Positions 1 through 12,080 are shown, numbered from the stretch's first letter. The stretch is 64,000 nucleotides of DNA from Phyto melanocephala (GCA_941918925.1 OW799233.1:136346533-136410532), one strand, 5' to 3'. The notes: generated by a model not told the origin, from the sequence alone. A program made the numbers and translations.

Positions 1-1140
1 GGCCTTATATATTTTTGTTAAGGTGATCAGAACTGGCTCAATAATTTAACATGATTGGAATTTTTATTGAGTTTTTTTTAAAAAAGTGCCGAATCTGATA
101 TTACCCTTCAAATGCATGTACATAGATATAAATACCACATCTTAGCCTTAATATTTCCGAAACCATCTTTGATTGAAATAGTCCAGCTCTTTCATTAGAT
201 ATCTCTATTGTTGGGGTTAAAAAATTTGTTCCGCCATTTTGTGTAATCGCCATCTTGGATTTTACACTTTTAGTTTTTTTTTAATTTTCTACATTGTAAT
301 GGTCAAGCCCTTTTATTTGATACTAATATTGTGAGGGTTAAAGGGGACAAAGCCGTATCTACATATATTCACCGTTTAGTCAAGGACGCCATCTTGGACT
401 TATTCTCTTCTTAGCTAACTATATGTTAATACTCAAGGCCTTTCAAGTGATCTTCATATTGGCTCTCTTGGTTGTATAGAAACTGAAAAATATCGATTTC
501 CGTTTGTAAATTTAAGGAAAACTACCGAAGCAATTGTAGTCTGGTGCTTATATCTCAGTTGGTTTCAAAACGATTTGATAGTTGTTCTTATACATATATA
601 ATTTCTGAAATTGCGGTTTATAATTAGGTGTCTTGGGCGTGTTCCAAATCATTAAGGAGTTTGAAAAAAATTTGATATATATAAAAAAAGTATATATTTT
701 TTCAAAATAATTTTTTTTTTATAACTTTGCCGATTAGTGATAAATTTATCCAAGAGTGTTAATGAATATTTCCAGATATATACAGAATCTAAAAACAGCA
801 ACAACCGTGTCTATGAATTTATCTAGGACTGGAAAATTTTAATTTTAGTGGTAAAAATAAGAGAAAAAGCAGAAGCAGTCGTATTTATTTGCTCATATCT
901 CAGAAAGTTATGGGTCGATTATGCTGATTTCTAACACCGATCTGCTCCCAAATATTTTTGATATTTTGATACCATACGCGGGTCTTACCTATGTATGAAA
1001 GGAAGCTTAAAAAAGTTGATTTCAACATACACACTGATAATTCTTAGTCGACTCCTCTATTCATAAGCTTTTAGAAAATATAAACTTTAGGGGTTCGAAA
1101 ATGAATATTGTAGTAATTTCACACAGAAAGACAAAACCTA
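1..1140. repeat. AT-rich intergenic DNA with degraded repeats
   Basis: No gene is visible. About 120-480 holds two to three diverged tandem units, each with a 'CGCCATCTTGGA' core and a 'TTGGGGTTAA'-like segment; the reverse complement of the same family recurs at about 56090-56740. About 880-1115 is a diverged + strand HINE-C fragment: it keeps 'CTCATATCTCAGAAAGTTAT', 'TTGATTTCAAC' and 'CGACTCCTCTATTCATAAGC' in the same order as the better copies. Confidence 0.55.
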
Positions 1141-1144
1141 ATAC

Positions 1145-1354
1145 ATCTGTGGCTTGGAGCTAAAAGAGTCAATGTCACTTTTTTGTTCTTTTGAGTTAAT
1201 CATTGCACTAGATTTGTTTTCTTGCTCTATTTCATTATGGTAAAACAGCTAAAGTCATACTTAACCCAGAACAGCTTCATAAATAAAATGCTGGCCAATG
1301 TCACTTTGAAAGCATTGATATCGACATTGGCCCTTTTAGCTCCAAGCCACAGAT
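1145..1354. mobile_element. Small inverted-repeat element (MITE-like)
   Basis: The ends are inverted repeats of about 32 bp. The left arm starts ATCTGTGGCTTGGAGCTAAA at 1145 and its complement ends at 1354, with two or three mismatches. The interior repeats 'CCAATGTCACTTTGAAAGC', related to the inner part of the arm. There is no transposase and no clear target duplication, so the superfamily is unknown. Confidence 0.5.
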
Positions 1355-2340
1355 ATATCCTTAAGCTAACTGTAAAGGGTATAAAAATGAAATATTGCTT
1401 TTACAAAATTCAGCCACATTTGTGAAAATAGGTTTATGAAAATTCCACAAGTTTTTCGCTTAAAAATGCATTACAGTCCATTTAATACAAAAATGTACCC
1501 CCTTAAACTGTCAATGAAACCAACATTGACAGAAGCCATATAAAATGAAAATAATAAATACTTTCGGATGATATTTCACCATCATGTGGTACTCACATAC
1601 ATACATATTTTTCGTGTTAAATTAAATCAATAAGTGTGTTAAGTTAAAGCCAATACAAACATGCCTAAACATGCTCATTACTGTGTAAATAAGTATGAGT
1701 GAACGTTGGCAATTCAAATTGTATGTGAATTTGCTACGGTGTTAAGATGTTTCTTTTCTTGTTAATGAATCACTTTGGGGAATAGAAAGATGATTCTGGG
1801 GGTTGTGGAAGCCAAGTAATTTGAAAATATTTTACCTTTATTTTGTGTAATATGAAATTAGTTTTTCATTAATAAAATCTTGCTCTTAGATCTCAATTAT
1901 ACATAAAGAAATACATACTTACATATGTATGTAACAACATAAACATAAACAGTGTTATTTACATATACCGGGTGATTTTTTTAAACGTTTAGATTTTGAA
2001 AAGAGAAATTGAAAATACAAAAAACTTGCAAAAGTAAATGAAATACTTATTGGCGGCAATAAATAAATATCTGTCATTTAGTTTTTACAGATTATTTCAT
2101 GTAAATTTTGCCCGCGGCTACGACATATTTGTGAAAAAATATAAGTGGTGGTCTTAGATCATTCAAAGGTGGCACCGAGTATTATATTGACTAAATTAAA
2201 AAATTACTGTAATTTCGCAAAATCTGCCACTTTCACCGACCACCACCCACAGCCCACCAATGATTTGCCCCTCTAAATGCCTACAATATTTGTATCAAAT
2301 GAAAATGCTTTACCGGTAAAAGACAGTAAACTATGGAAAA
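1355..2340. repeat. Gene-free stretch with a mariner terminal scrap
   Basis: No host gene is seen. From about 1967 the sequence 'TATACCGGGTGATTTTTTTA' resembles the 5' terminal repeat of insect mariner elements, and the next ~140 bp ('TTTGCCCGCGGCTACGAC' near 2107) look like decayed transposon body. The rest is unremarkable AT-rich DNA. Confidence 0.35.
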
Positions 2341-2488
2341 TGTAACAAGTAAGAGCACTATATTCGGCTGTGCCGAATCTTTTATACCCACCACCAATTT
2401 TGTGTACATTTAAAGCACAATATTTATTATTTTGTTAATCGCTATAGAATAATCTCTTTATAATAAGATATGTATCACTTTCTTTGTA

Positions 2489-3104
2489 GAGGGTGGTTAA
2501 ATTTTAAGGGCCCATGTTGAAGGTGAACTACACCTAGTCTTTAAATTTGTTTTCTGCATTTCATTTGACATTTCTGAATCTCAGACTAACTCAATTTGAA
2601 CCGTGGAAAGATACGCAATCGAGCAACGCTTTAAAGTTATTCAGGTTTTTTATAAAAATGGGCGTTCAAATCAAAATGCATTTTGTGTACTTCGTAATTC
2701 TTTTGATCAACATAATCGTTCAAATTCGTCCACAATCGGGAGAATTGTAAAAAATATTTAAATTTCTGCAAAACAGGTCTGTATAAAATGTTAGAAAATC
2801 TGTGAATGCCTTCTTAGTTCGTTGAATGGGAACTATTGCTGTTTTTTGCGATAGTGTGGCAAAAGAGCAGTCAACCTCGACTCATCATCATGCCCAACAC
2901 TTGAGCATCAACATTGTCATTGAAAATTTGGACCATCAGGTAGAGGAGTGGCGCCAAGGATGGGGGGGGGCCATTTGGCCGATATTTTGTTAAATACATA
3001 ATTGAACCATACAAATATTATCATTATAAAAAGAAATAATAATATCCTAAATAATTTGTGTTTTATTTAAATACAACATCGGTCCTTAAAATTTAACCAC
3101 CCTT
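2489..3104 (+). mobile_element. Internally deleted mariner derivative inside HINE-A copy 1
   Basis: It is bounded by inverted repeats starting AGGGTGGTTAAATTTTAAGG, with TA on both sides (2487-2488, 3105-3106). The interior reads as a decayed Tc1/mariner transposase N-terminus (translation near 2605: RYAIEQRFKVIQVFYKNGRS, then an 'NAF..LR.SF.QHNRSN..TIG.IV' stretch). This is joined directly to the extreme C-terminus ('IVIENLDHQVEEWRQGW.GGHLADI'), so the catalytic middle is missing. Frameshifts and stops are present. Further copies lie at 27121-27716 and about 40749-41350. Confidence 0.7.
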
Positions 3105-3200
3105 TATAACTTCGATATGCTACTAAAATGCTGTTGTAAATGTAGTCTTTCAATGAAAGTGTGTTAAATTAGCTGTATCAATAAAGTTTCTACTAATAAA

Positions 3201-4500
3201 TACAACTTAAATATTTCAATATAGCCCTTTATTTTCCCAAAAACTTTGTCAATAGAGAAATTACATGAATTTAAGGTAAGCCGTTGTATGGGAGGTAGGC
3301 GTTAAAGTGGCCGTGTCACCTAAGCTTTTTGGCACAACAATAACATTGATTAGAAGGATATACGTAGCAAATTTTACCATCATACCTCTTATTTTGGCGG
3401 TTTTATGAGCTTTTAAATTACATTAACGGTATATAACGTGAAAAGTGGGCGTTATAGTAGGCGTGTCAAAGTTATTTTTGCGAATGAGTACAACTTAGGT
3501 GTTTCAATATAGCCCTTTATAATTCCAAAATCTTTATTAATATAGGAATTATATGAATTTTAAGTAAAACGTTATATGGGAGGTGGGCGTAAAAGTGGGC
3601 GTGGCGCCTTAATTTTCTGGCGCAGTAATGATATTGCCTAGGGGGATATACGTAGCTAATTTTACCATCATACCTCTTATTTTGGCGGTTTTATGAGCTT
3701 TTAAATTACATTAACGGTATATAACGTGAAAAGTGGGCGTTATAGTAGGCGTGTCAAAGTTATTTTTGCGAATGAGTACAACTTAGGTGTTTCAATATAG
3801 CCCTTTATAATTCCAAAATCTTTATTAATATAGGAATTATATGAATTTTAAGTAAAACGTTATATGGGAGGTGGGCGTAAAAGTGGGCGTGGCGCCTTAA
3901 TTTTCTGGCGCAGTAATGATATTGCCTAGGGGGATATACGTAGCTAATTTTACCATCATACCTCTTATTTTGGCGGTTTTATGAGCTTTTAAATTACATT
4001 AACGGTATATAACGTGAAAAGTGGGCGTTATAGTAGGCGTGTCAAAGTTATTTTTGCGAATGAGTACAACTTAGGTGTTTCAATATAGCCCTTTATAATT
4101 CCAAAATCTTTATTAATATAGGAATTATATGAATTTTAAGTAAAACGTTATATGGGAGGTGGGCGTAAAAGTGGGCGTGGCGCCTTAATTTTCTGGCGCA
4201 GTAATGACATTGTCTAAAAGGATATACGTAGCGAATTTGATCATCATACCTCTAATTTTGGCGGTTTTATGAGCTTTTAAATTTCATTAACGGTATATAA
4301 CGTGACAAGTGGGCGTTATAGTGGGCGTGTCAAAGTTGTATTTTCGAATGAGTACAACTGAGATGTTTCAATATAGCCCTTTATTATTCCAAAATCGACA
4401 TAAATTGAGAAATTATATGAATTTTGGGTAAAACGTTATATGGGGGGTGGGCGTAAAAGTGGGCGTGGCACATTGATTTTCCGTTACAAAAAAGCGTCTC
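3201..4500 (+). repeat. 288-bp tandem array within HINE-A copy 1
   Basis: The landmark 'TACAACTT/TACAACTG' followed by 'TTTCAATATAGCC' recurs at 3201, 3489, 3777, 4065 and 4353, a constant 288-bp step. The middle units are almost identical; the outer ones are diverged. Each unit contains GTGGGCGTAAAAGTGGGCGT and TTTTGGCGGTTTTATGAGC. Confidence 0.85.
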
Positions 4501-5103
4501 ACCAATAAGCAAAGTGTGCAAAATTTCAGAGTCGTACATTCAATTTTGTTGCTTTTATGACGTTTTTGTTTTTAAATATACCGAAAAATACACTGTGCGG
4601 TATAAATTTTCGTACATTTTGATCGATAACTCCTCTCCTAATGCATAGATTTAGACAATTTTCGGGGAAAAATATTGTTTTTACTCAGGAAATATATATT
4701 TAAAGTTTCATAAGTCTACGTTAATGCGTTTGGACACAATTCCATTTTATTCGATGTTTGAAGGACACGGTTTTTTCGACCTACTCTTGCTTTTCGAGCT
4801 ATAACTCTCTTCCTAATATTCCGATTTAGCCCATTTTCAATACCAAACAAACCTTGTCTATAAGAAAGATTCTGGCAAAATTTGAGCCCCCTAGCTTTTT
4901 CGGTGCGACCTCTATCGTGCTTTCAACAGACGGACAGACGGACAGACGGACAGACGGACGGACATAGCTAGATCGTCATAAAATCAAACCCTGATTCAGA
5001 ATATATATACTTTATGGGGTCTAAAATGGATATTTCGATGTGTTACAAACGGAATGACAAAATGAATATACCCCCACCATTTTTTTGGTGGCGGGTATAA
5101 AAA

Positions 5104-6300
5104 CGAAAATGGCGTCCGTCACAAAATGGTGGATAATTCTTTTAACACATCAGTATAGGTATCAAATAAACTATCAATTAACTATGTAAAAATTCAAAAA
5201 TTAAGATGACGTTAGACGTGGTAAAGAAAATTCGTGTATTACATCCAAACTTTAATCTACTCCAGGCTACGATGTGGACACTTTATTTATATAGATGATG
5301 CTGAAGCGAATTATCAGAAGGGTATTATGGAGGTATTATTGCAATTTTTCACTGCACATTTCATTTAATTTTAAATTAATTTTTTATTAATACTTTGCTC
5401 CTTTGTTTTCAACTATTGAGCAATATGCCGATTGGTATTAGCAAAATTTAAATACCTGCGTAATGTATTCTTTTCCATTCATGTGCTTACTCCGGGTTTA
5501 CATCGAAAGTCTTCCTTTTATTCTTTAAACTTCTTTTTGTGTAAAGACAGACAAAATTTTATTTCGGTAAATAAATTTTTATACAATTTATTTTCCAAAT
5601 ACTTAAGCAACTAATATTAGGTTCACAATTAGAAACTTTGCACACATATTGAGCTGTATGACTTTACAATTTCGTGATTAGAAAAGTGGGCAATGCCACG
5701 CCCATAAAAAAATTATAATTTTTAGGTTTTTCCACTTGATATTCAATTAAAATTTAGAATGCATTTCGATTCATTCGTAGGCGCGCGCCGGGTTTTGCTA
5801 GTATTTTATAATTCTCATTATGCTTATCATACTTTCGTTATAAATAATAATGTTTACGACACTAACCCTGTAGCAGTTTACGAGTTAACTTACGTTTCAA
5901 GCTTTGTCCGTTATTTTTCATTTTTAGTTTTAATAACACGTATCGCTGAATAAATGTCAAAGCGTAAGTTAGGCAGATACTGTTCTCTGCAACGATCAAA
6001 CCAAGTTACGAATTCTTGGAACAAGCGCATTTTTGAATTAATGAAATCTGGTTTATACTTGAATTAACCTTGTTCTAAGCTTATGTCAAGTAAAGTTTCA
6101 CGCTAATAATTCTTAGAATCAAATTTTTTTGGCTTAACTATTCCTAAAATTAAAGAATTCGCATTTGATACATTCACCAGTACGAAATACTTGATTTAAG
6201 AAAATCCGTTCTTGCCGTACTTTTGATACCGCTACGGTTTTATTTAAGAATAAATTACTTGATTTGTTTTTAAAGTGCAGACTATAGTCCATACCAGCTT
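5104..6300. repeat. Gene-free region with a reversed 122-bp repeat-D unit and Helitron-like 3' end
   Basis: 5625-5745 is the reverse complement of one unit of the 122-bp repeat seen in tandem at 36588-36960 (shared 'GGGCGTGGCATTGCCCACTT' on the - strand). About 35 bp further on, the GC palindrome GGCGCGCGCC (5780-5789) is followed 8 nt later by CTAG and then T (5798-5802), as at the 3' end of Helitrons. The rest shows nothing recognisable. Confidence 0.4.
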
Positions 6301-7150
6301 ATAAAGGGTGTTTTTATAGAGTTATAGAAATTTTAAATTTTAAATGAAATTTCCGTTATTCGAAAGATAAACTTTTGGCATTATAATTTAAATACTTGTT
6401 ATACTTTAATGACTTCCTACATGTAACTGCCACGGCTGACTCAGATGTAGTTTAATCTGGAGGTTCAATTTTCGATGACTTTTTCCAACATTTGTAAAGG
6501 TATTTTGGAATTAATGCGGCAAATGTTACCCTCTTAGTGGTCAATCGTTACGGTCGTAGACTGCGGACTTTACATAACTCACAGAAAATAGTCTAGCGTC
6601 GTTAAATCGCGGTCGAGAAAGTATGCGGTTACCAAATATTTCCTTTAATAAATCAATTATGCCACAAACTGTGGGACATAATAGGCCGTCTTGTTGAATC
6701 CACAACTCCCGCACATCATGTTTATTCAATTGATAAAAGTCTATGATCATGGATCTATAACGGTCACCCTTGACTGTAACCTTCTGGTCAGCATCGTTTT
6801 TAAGGACGTACGGACCAATGATTCCACCAGCAGATAAAACACATCAAACAGTCAGTTTTTCTGGATGTCACGGTTTCTAAGGATACACTTAAGAATTATC
6901 ATTACTCCATATACGGTAGATTTGTTTATTGACGTCTCCATTAAAACAAAAGTGTACTACATCGCTTAACGAAATTCGCTTCTGAAAATCAACGGGATCA
7001 ACGGCAATCTTGTTTTGGGACTATTTACCGAATCTACGCCTTGCTATTAATGCTATAGTCTATTAATGTTGAAATGCCAAACCAAACTAAACATAAGTCG
7101 CTTGACAGCTGACAAAATAGCCGCCAGTTGAAAATGTGTTACCAACTTAA
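6301..7150 (-). pseudogene. Tc1/mariner-type transposon relic
   Basis: The left end TAAAGGGTGTTTTTATAGAG (6304 on) matches the terminal repeat of the related relic that ends at 60540. On the - strand 6541-6750 still reads 'LWIQQDG...GIIDLLKEIFGNRILSR', the WFQQDGATxH...LLRExF...RxISR block of insect Tc1/mariner transposases. Upstream on the - strand, pieces of the 'GGIIGPYVLKND' region (around 6800) remain. Stops and frameshifts throughout make it non-functional. Confidence 0.6.
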
Positions 7151-8464
7151 AGCTCTTTACTTGCGAAAATCATTGGCGTGCTCCTTTAACGGATACAAAT
7201 TTTATTATTGAGGTAACAGTTTTTATAAAAATAGAAATTTTCAATTCGAATTCTGTTAATAAAAAGTAGTTTTAAAAAGTCGGAGGTTTTTAAATTCCAA
7301 TAAAGAAATTGTATTTATTCATTTTGCATCCAATTGGCTCTACTAATTTATGTCGTTATTATTTAAATGTGATTTTGCGAATGTTGCCGCAGCATTTGCG
7401 GCTTACATGTCGGAGTTTGGATGACCAGTTTTTAGGTGGTCTTCGGTGCCAAGTATTTAATTGTTTCTGGTTTATCTGCATCAAAAAATGAACGCTGTGG
7501 CCACTTAACAAGTCCGTTTCCTTAAATTATTCATGCATCAAATGTTTCTCCCAATAAATTGTTTGTATAACATGCTGAGTGAGAACTCGTAGTCTAGTTC
7601 CTTATTCCAATTATTGTCAAATGGGATCATGACTTGTAAAAAAACATAAATTTCAAAAATTTCAAAAAACATTGCTTTAGTGTTAGACCATTCATGATAA
7701 ATTGCAAAACCAAATTATCCTTAAAACTTAAAACTAAATATTTTTAATACATTTTCTGTTGGTCAATTTTAGTCTGTCATAAAAACAAACTCCCAAACTA
7801 TATCTAATGTTGGAAACACATTAAAGACAAAGAACGAATTTTATATTTCTTTTATATAATGCATTATAGTGTAATATACAATATGGTGGCGCTTAACCAT
7901 GTATAACTTATTTTTGTTGCTTATTTTCCGCTCTTAAATTTAAGAAGGGCAATGCGCTTTTGCTTTTTAAATAATGAAAGTATTAAAGCCGTCTTACGTA
8001 ATAGCAGTTAAAGTAGGTATAGCGAATTTGTATAGAAAATTAACATTTTAAATTTAAGATGATTAAAGATTAAAGTTGCAGAGAAATTTGTTTGCCAATA
8101 AGTTAAACTTAACAAAATGTTTTTATTAGACTAACATTATTAGAAAAACAAATACAAAATCCGCATGATTAGTTTTGTTAGTCTATTCCTTTCTTTAATG
8201 TTTATTATTTTTACAGCAAACAGTTTTACAAAAATCTATAAAGATTTCAACGTCTATGCGATATATTCGTGATATTAAAAAATGTTTGTGTGTTTTGTCT
8301 GTGTTTTGACTAGAATAATTGTAATTGTATATGTATTTGGGATATAGTATACACTAGAGGTTATAATATTAAGGGCCTCTATCTTAAAGGCTGTTTTAAA
8401 AGCTATAATAATATAATTGTCTAAAACTTCAATAATTTTAGTTAATAAAGCACAAACCTGTAAT
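7151..8464. other. No feature recognised
   Basis: AT-rich intergenic DNA. The open frames here are short and have no motif, signal peptide or splice context that I can support. Confidence 0.5.
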
Positions 8465-8700
8465 CATAAGCCCACGTAATATCTCAACTTAGTCAATACC
8501 ATAGGCCCTTCAGATATTCTAGATATTCCAAATTAGCAAACCCAGGACATTGGTAAAGGTAGTGTTCCAAAGCCTCATCCTACTTTTCGCATGCTCTACA
8601 TGTCGTCTCATGCGATAATCCCATGCAAGCTAAATAAGTTCTCAGCTTCGTGTGACACATGATAATTCTTTAAGTTTTATTCTACTCAGCTTCAGATTCT
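8465..8700 (-). pseudogene. Non-LTR retrotransposon C-terminal fragment
   Basis: The - strand translation contains 'LRTYLACMGLSHETTCRACEK', a break, then 'DEALEHYLYQCPGFANLEYL'. The C-x2-C...EH-x-L-x2-C spacing is the cysteine/histidine knuckle found after the RNase H domain in insect I/Jockey/R1-type LINEs. One in-frame stop separates the two halves, and no reverse transcriptase domain is nearby, so this is a 3' scrap. Confidence 0.55.
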
Positions 8701-9399
8701 CCTTCGATTTTTTAAGGTTTGGATAGCCCCTTACCATGTTCGTCAACTTAACTTCAACAGTAGTTATGTTACTTTCTGATGGCCGAACTTTAAAATTATT
8801 TTTAAAACCTCTCAAAAGATGTAGCATTTTCCAAGGTTATGGTATTAAAAAGGATCCTATTTTGGATAATTTGTCGTGTTCTTAAAATTCAATTGTGTTA
8901 TGATGGCCCGGTATTCATATTGTTACAGTTTATATAGTTTAATTTACATAACAATTTTATTAGCTGAATCTACAGTAGTTAAAGTAACATTAGTTGTATT
9001 TGTAGTAATTTATGTATATTTACATTGGTTGGCTGGTTGTTCGACCAGCCGAGGTGTGTTATTATCTGCAGCATACTTTAAGGCATATTTATTTTCCCTG
9101 CATATTCGCTAAGTTAAGTTAAATTTATTGAGACTTCATTATTGGCATATAACAAGATTAACAAACAATAAATAAATAAATAGAACACTAAAAACTATAC
9201 CGTATTATTTTAATTACATAAGTTCTTATTGATTATGCGACTAGCTTATCGAAATTTGACAAAATTAATAACTAAAATATTAAAAAATAACTCCCATGAC
9301 AATTTATAAACTTTGCTTGCTCCCGGCATTTTACGAAATTAGTAGAGTAATATCCACATTTAATAATCCCTACTACTTAACATTACGTCTTAATTAAAA

Positions 9400-9940
9400 T
9401 TTAAAGGCCTTCTATTAATTTACCAGAATGTATTAGTATGTACATGCGAGAACTTTGCGGAATTTTACAGACCACCTTAATGTTGGTAACATGATAATAC
9501 GATCAGTATAACAGTAGTACTTTTTAAGAGCGTATCTAAGTGAGTTTAATAGTAAAGGTGTATAACGAGATATGAAATAAATAAAGTCCTGTAAAAACAA
9601 TATCTGAATGTGTTTAAATAAATAAAATTCCCTTACTTTTATAATAAATTTCAAGTATTATTATTTGCAATACAAAAGAATCCCAAATATATTTAAAGGA
9701 AATAAGTCTACGTTGACTTATTTCCTTTAAATTTTAGGGGATTCTTTTGTATTGCAAATAATAATACTCTAGACGTTTGCAATTCTTAACTGTGCTCTTG
9801 AATTGCAGAACATTCTGAGATTCTGAATTTTCATTCATTAGGGACTTGACAACTGATTGGCTGTTCTTAATGATACGAATCGCAGCTTCGTTATTAATCT
9901 CCTTCATCCATTTAATGATTTCCGTAAATGACATATTATC
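9400..9940 (-). pseudogene. Non-LTR RNase H-like scrap with a palindromic junction
   Basis: On the - strand 9734-9934 translates to a 66-residue frame with 'AAIRIIKNSQSVVKSLMNEN', which resembles the 'I-x-I-x-DSQAALxAL' strand-helix of retroelement RNase H, with the key Asp replaced by Asn. Its end forms one arm of a near-perfect palindrome (9657-9768). The other arm belongs to a repeat also present, diverged, at about 22960-23160. The assignment is tentative. Confidence 0.35.
9657..9768. repeat. Near-perfect palindrome, arms about 50 bp
   Basis: The left arm ends 'AAAGGAAATAAGTC' near 9711 and the right arm begins 'GACTTATTTCCTTT' near 9715. Both extend outward through 'GGATTCTTTTGTATTGCAAA' and its complement, with one small internal mismatch cluster. 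Confidence 0.8.
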
Positions 9941-9992
9941 TGGCTGAAAAACACAATTCTTATCTGGCTTATGTCATAGAGACCAATTCTGC

Positions 9993-11275
9993 TGGGTGGC
10001 CCAAATAAGACCTAGTGATGTTAAACAAGTTAAACTCTTGTAATAACGGTTTTTTTAAATAATTTATTTTTTTATGTTAAATATATTTTATGGAAATTTA
10101 ACGTGACTATGTGTAAAATATGACATCAGACAAAAGAGCACCATTTTGCTCGATACAGGCATTGGCTCTTTTTAGCGCATTTTGCATTACACGGCGTAAT
10201 GTTTCTGGTTGCAGGCGCCGCATTTCATCTCGAATATTCTGCGTGAGTTCTCCAAGTGTCTGTGGTTTGTTAACATACTTTTTGTCTTTTAAATAACCCT
10301 ATAAAAAAAATCGGGCGCAGTTTAATCTGGTGAACGAGGAGGCCAAGGGAAATCTGAATTTTTTTAAATTATGCGTTTACCAAAAATTTTACGCAGCATA
10401 TCTATAGTTTGCCTAGCAATATGTGCAGTGGCTCCATCTTGTTGAAACCACAAATTAGGATGTTGCTCCACCAATGGCCGCAAAATGTTGTCGATCATTG
10501 TTCTGTAAAAGGCCCCGGAGACCGTTTCTGGCGTTTCATCCTCATTCTCAAAGAAATATGGGCCGATGATTTTTGTGACCATAAAACCGCACCAAACAGT
10601 GCATCTGATTGGGTGTGACTGATGCTGATGTATTGCGCTTGGATTTTCGGTGCCCCACAACTACAGTTTTGTTTATTCGCATAACCACTCAAATGGAAAG
10701 GCGCTTCATCCGTCATCAAAAGATTATTTAAAAAATCATTATGTGTGGCTGATTATGTAAAGCGAATTGCGTATTGTAGTCGTTGCACAATCTGTTGCAC
10801 AATTCGAACTTTGTATGGATACATCTTAAGATCCATTTTTAAAATTATCTGTAATGTTGTTCTGGGTATACCTAATTGGCCGGAACGGCGACGAGTTGAG
10901 ACAGATGGATCATTTGCAACACTCTGCTGCACAGCTTCCACGTTGCCTTCAGTACAAATATTTCGATGAGCAACTCTTCCTGGACGGTCGGCAACTGAAC
11001 CCACTTCCTCAAAACGGCAATCTAAACTTGTAATCATGAAAGATGTGGGCGCTGATCTTACGTTAAAAAAAGGCGGTAATTTCGATGCGTCAGAACAATT
11101 GATCGTTGAGAAGAATAATAAAAATTGATAATTTTAATGCGTTGTTGTTGACTGTACGTGTTGATTTTAAATTTCCAAGAGTTCAGTTATAATCTGCAAA
11201 AATAAATAAATTATGTTACAAAATAAAAAAGTTATTTGTGTTTCACATCAGCTGGCCTTATTTGGGCCAACCGGT
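9993..11275 (-). mobile_element. Tc1/mariner-family transposon with decayed transposase
   Basis: The terminal inverted repeats are GGTGGCCCAAATAAGACC (from 9995) and its counterpart ending at 11272; imperfect homology continues through 'TGATGT.AAACA'. The - strand encodes, in order: an HTH/linker segment ('EEVGSVADRPGR', 'VANDPSVSTRRRSGQLGIPR', frame 10753-11037); 'MTDEAPFHLSGYANKQNC' (10640-10719); and the catalytic block 'WGTENP...VWCGF...IIGPYFFENED...WFQQDGATAHIARQT' (10364-10660). After a break comes the tail 'QNIRDEMRRLQPETLRRVMQ' near 10200. The family is IS630/Tc1/mariner; the order is intact but at least three frameshifts make it dead. Length about 1.28 kb is normal for the family. 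Confidence 0.8.
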
Positions 11276-12070
11276 AGTTCGGTCGCCAATTCGATCCATC
11301 GAAGCGGTTTATAATTTCCATTAAGGTACTTGTAGAAGAGGAATAAGATAAGACATTGTCCAGCACATTCATTCAAGTTTCTAAAATAGTTTTTACATTA
11401 ATGTAGAATAAGCTTAACAAATAATTTATTTTGATATTAAGAAGTTCAATTACCTTATTGGTTTATCTTCTAATATTTGTTTTATATTAATGAGGTATTT
11501 AAATTCCCAACAAAATATTTTTGTAAGCCGTGCAGAATTTACTCGCTTAGCTTATTGCATATAGCGACTTGCTAACATTGCTTGTATACGAAATCGCAAA
11601 AAAAATATATTTTCCGTACTGGTTATTTTTTTTTAGCAATAGGAAAAGAGAGAAAAGTTTACTTTTAAAGTAATTTTTTATATATTGTTACTACTACTTC
11701 ATCTTTTCTAGCAGTGCGTAAAAGAAAGGCACGCTTAAGCTGCTTTTTATAGGGATGTTAAAGGAAGTTCAGTAATTCGATCTTAAGTTCTTCAGTGGTC
11801 TAGTTTACTAAAAGATTACCAATTATTAAATTTAATATACAATTGATAGTCAACTTTAAAAACAAATTTACAGGAAAAATACAAAATTGGCATTAAAAAG
11901 ATAACAGTTAGAATTGTTGGTTTTAGCGTGCCGTTTGAGCTTAGGTTACAAGTCCTTTGATTTTGATATAATATTGCAGCGCAAGGAAAAGTTCAGTATT
12001 TATTACGAGGTCAGAATTTCAGAAACCTTAATTCCAGTTTTCAGAAAACTTTAAATTAATTAAAACGGGT
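11276..12070. other. No feature recognised
   Basis: AT-rich intergenic DNA between the mariner copy and the tRNA-like sequence; nothing supportable seen on either strand. Confidence 0.5.
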
Positions 12071-12080
12071 TAAATAAATG

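Larger units (their letters stand above)
2346..5103 (+). mobile_element. HINE-A copy 1: INE-1/DINE-1-like non-autonomous element
   Basis: One end carries CAAGTAAGAGCACTATATTC followed by the perfect hairpin ATTCGGCTGTGCCGAAT (2362-2378). Just inside it is the subterminal repeat TATACCCACCACC (2383-2395), whose inverted partner GGTGGCGGGTATA lies at 5087-5099. The interior has a 288-bp tandem array and a (GACAGACG)n microsatellite near 4925-4960. Subterminal inverted repeats, terminal hairpin, microsatellite and GGGCGTGGC-rich tandem units are the architecture known for INE-1/DINE-1 (Helentron-associated) elements; the assignment is by structure, with no helicase encoded. A mariner derivative is nested at 2489-3104. 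Confidence 0.75.

Noticed and set aside
3201..4500. CRISPR-like array
   Set aside because: The 288-bp units are contiguous and near-identical without spacers, inside a eukaryotic transposon.
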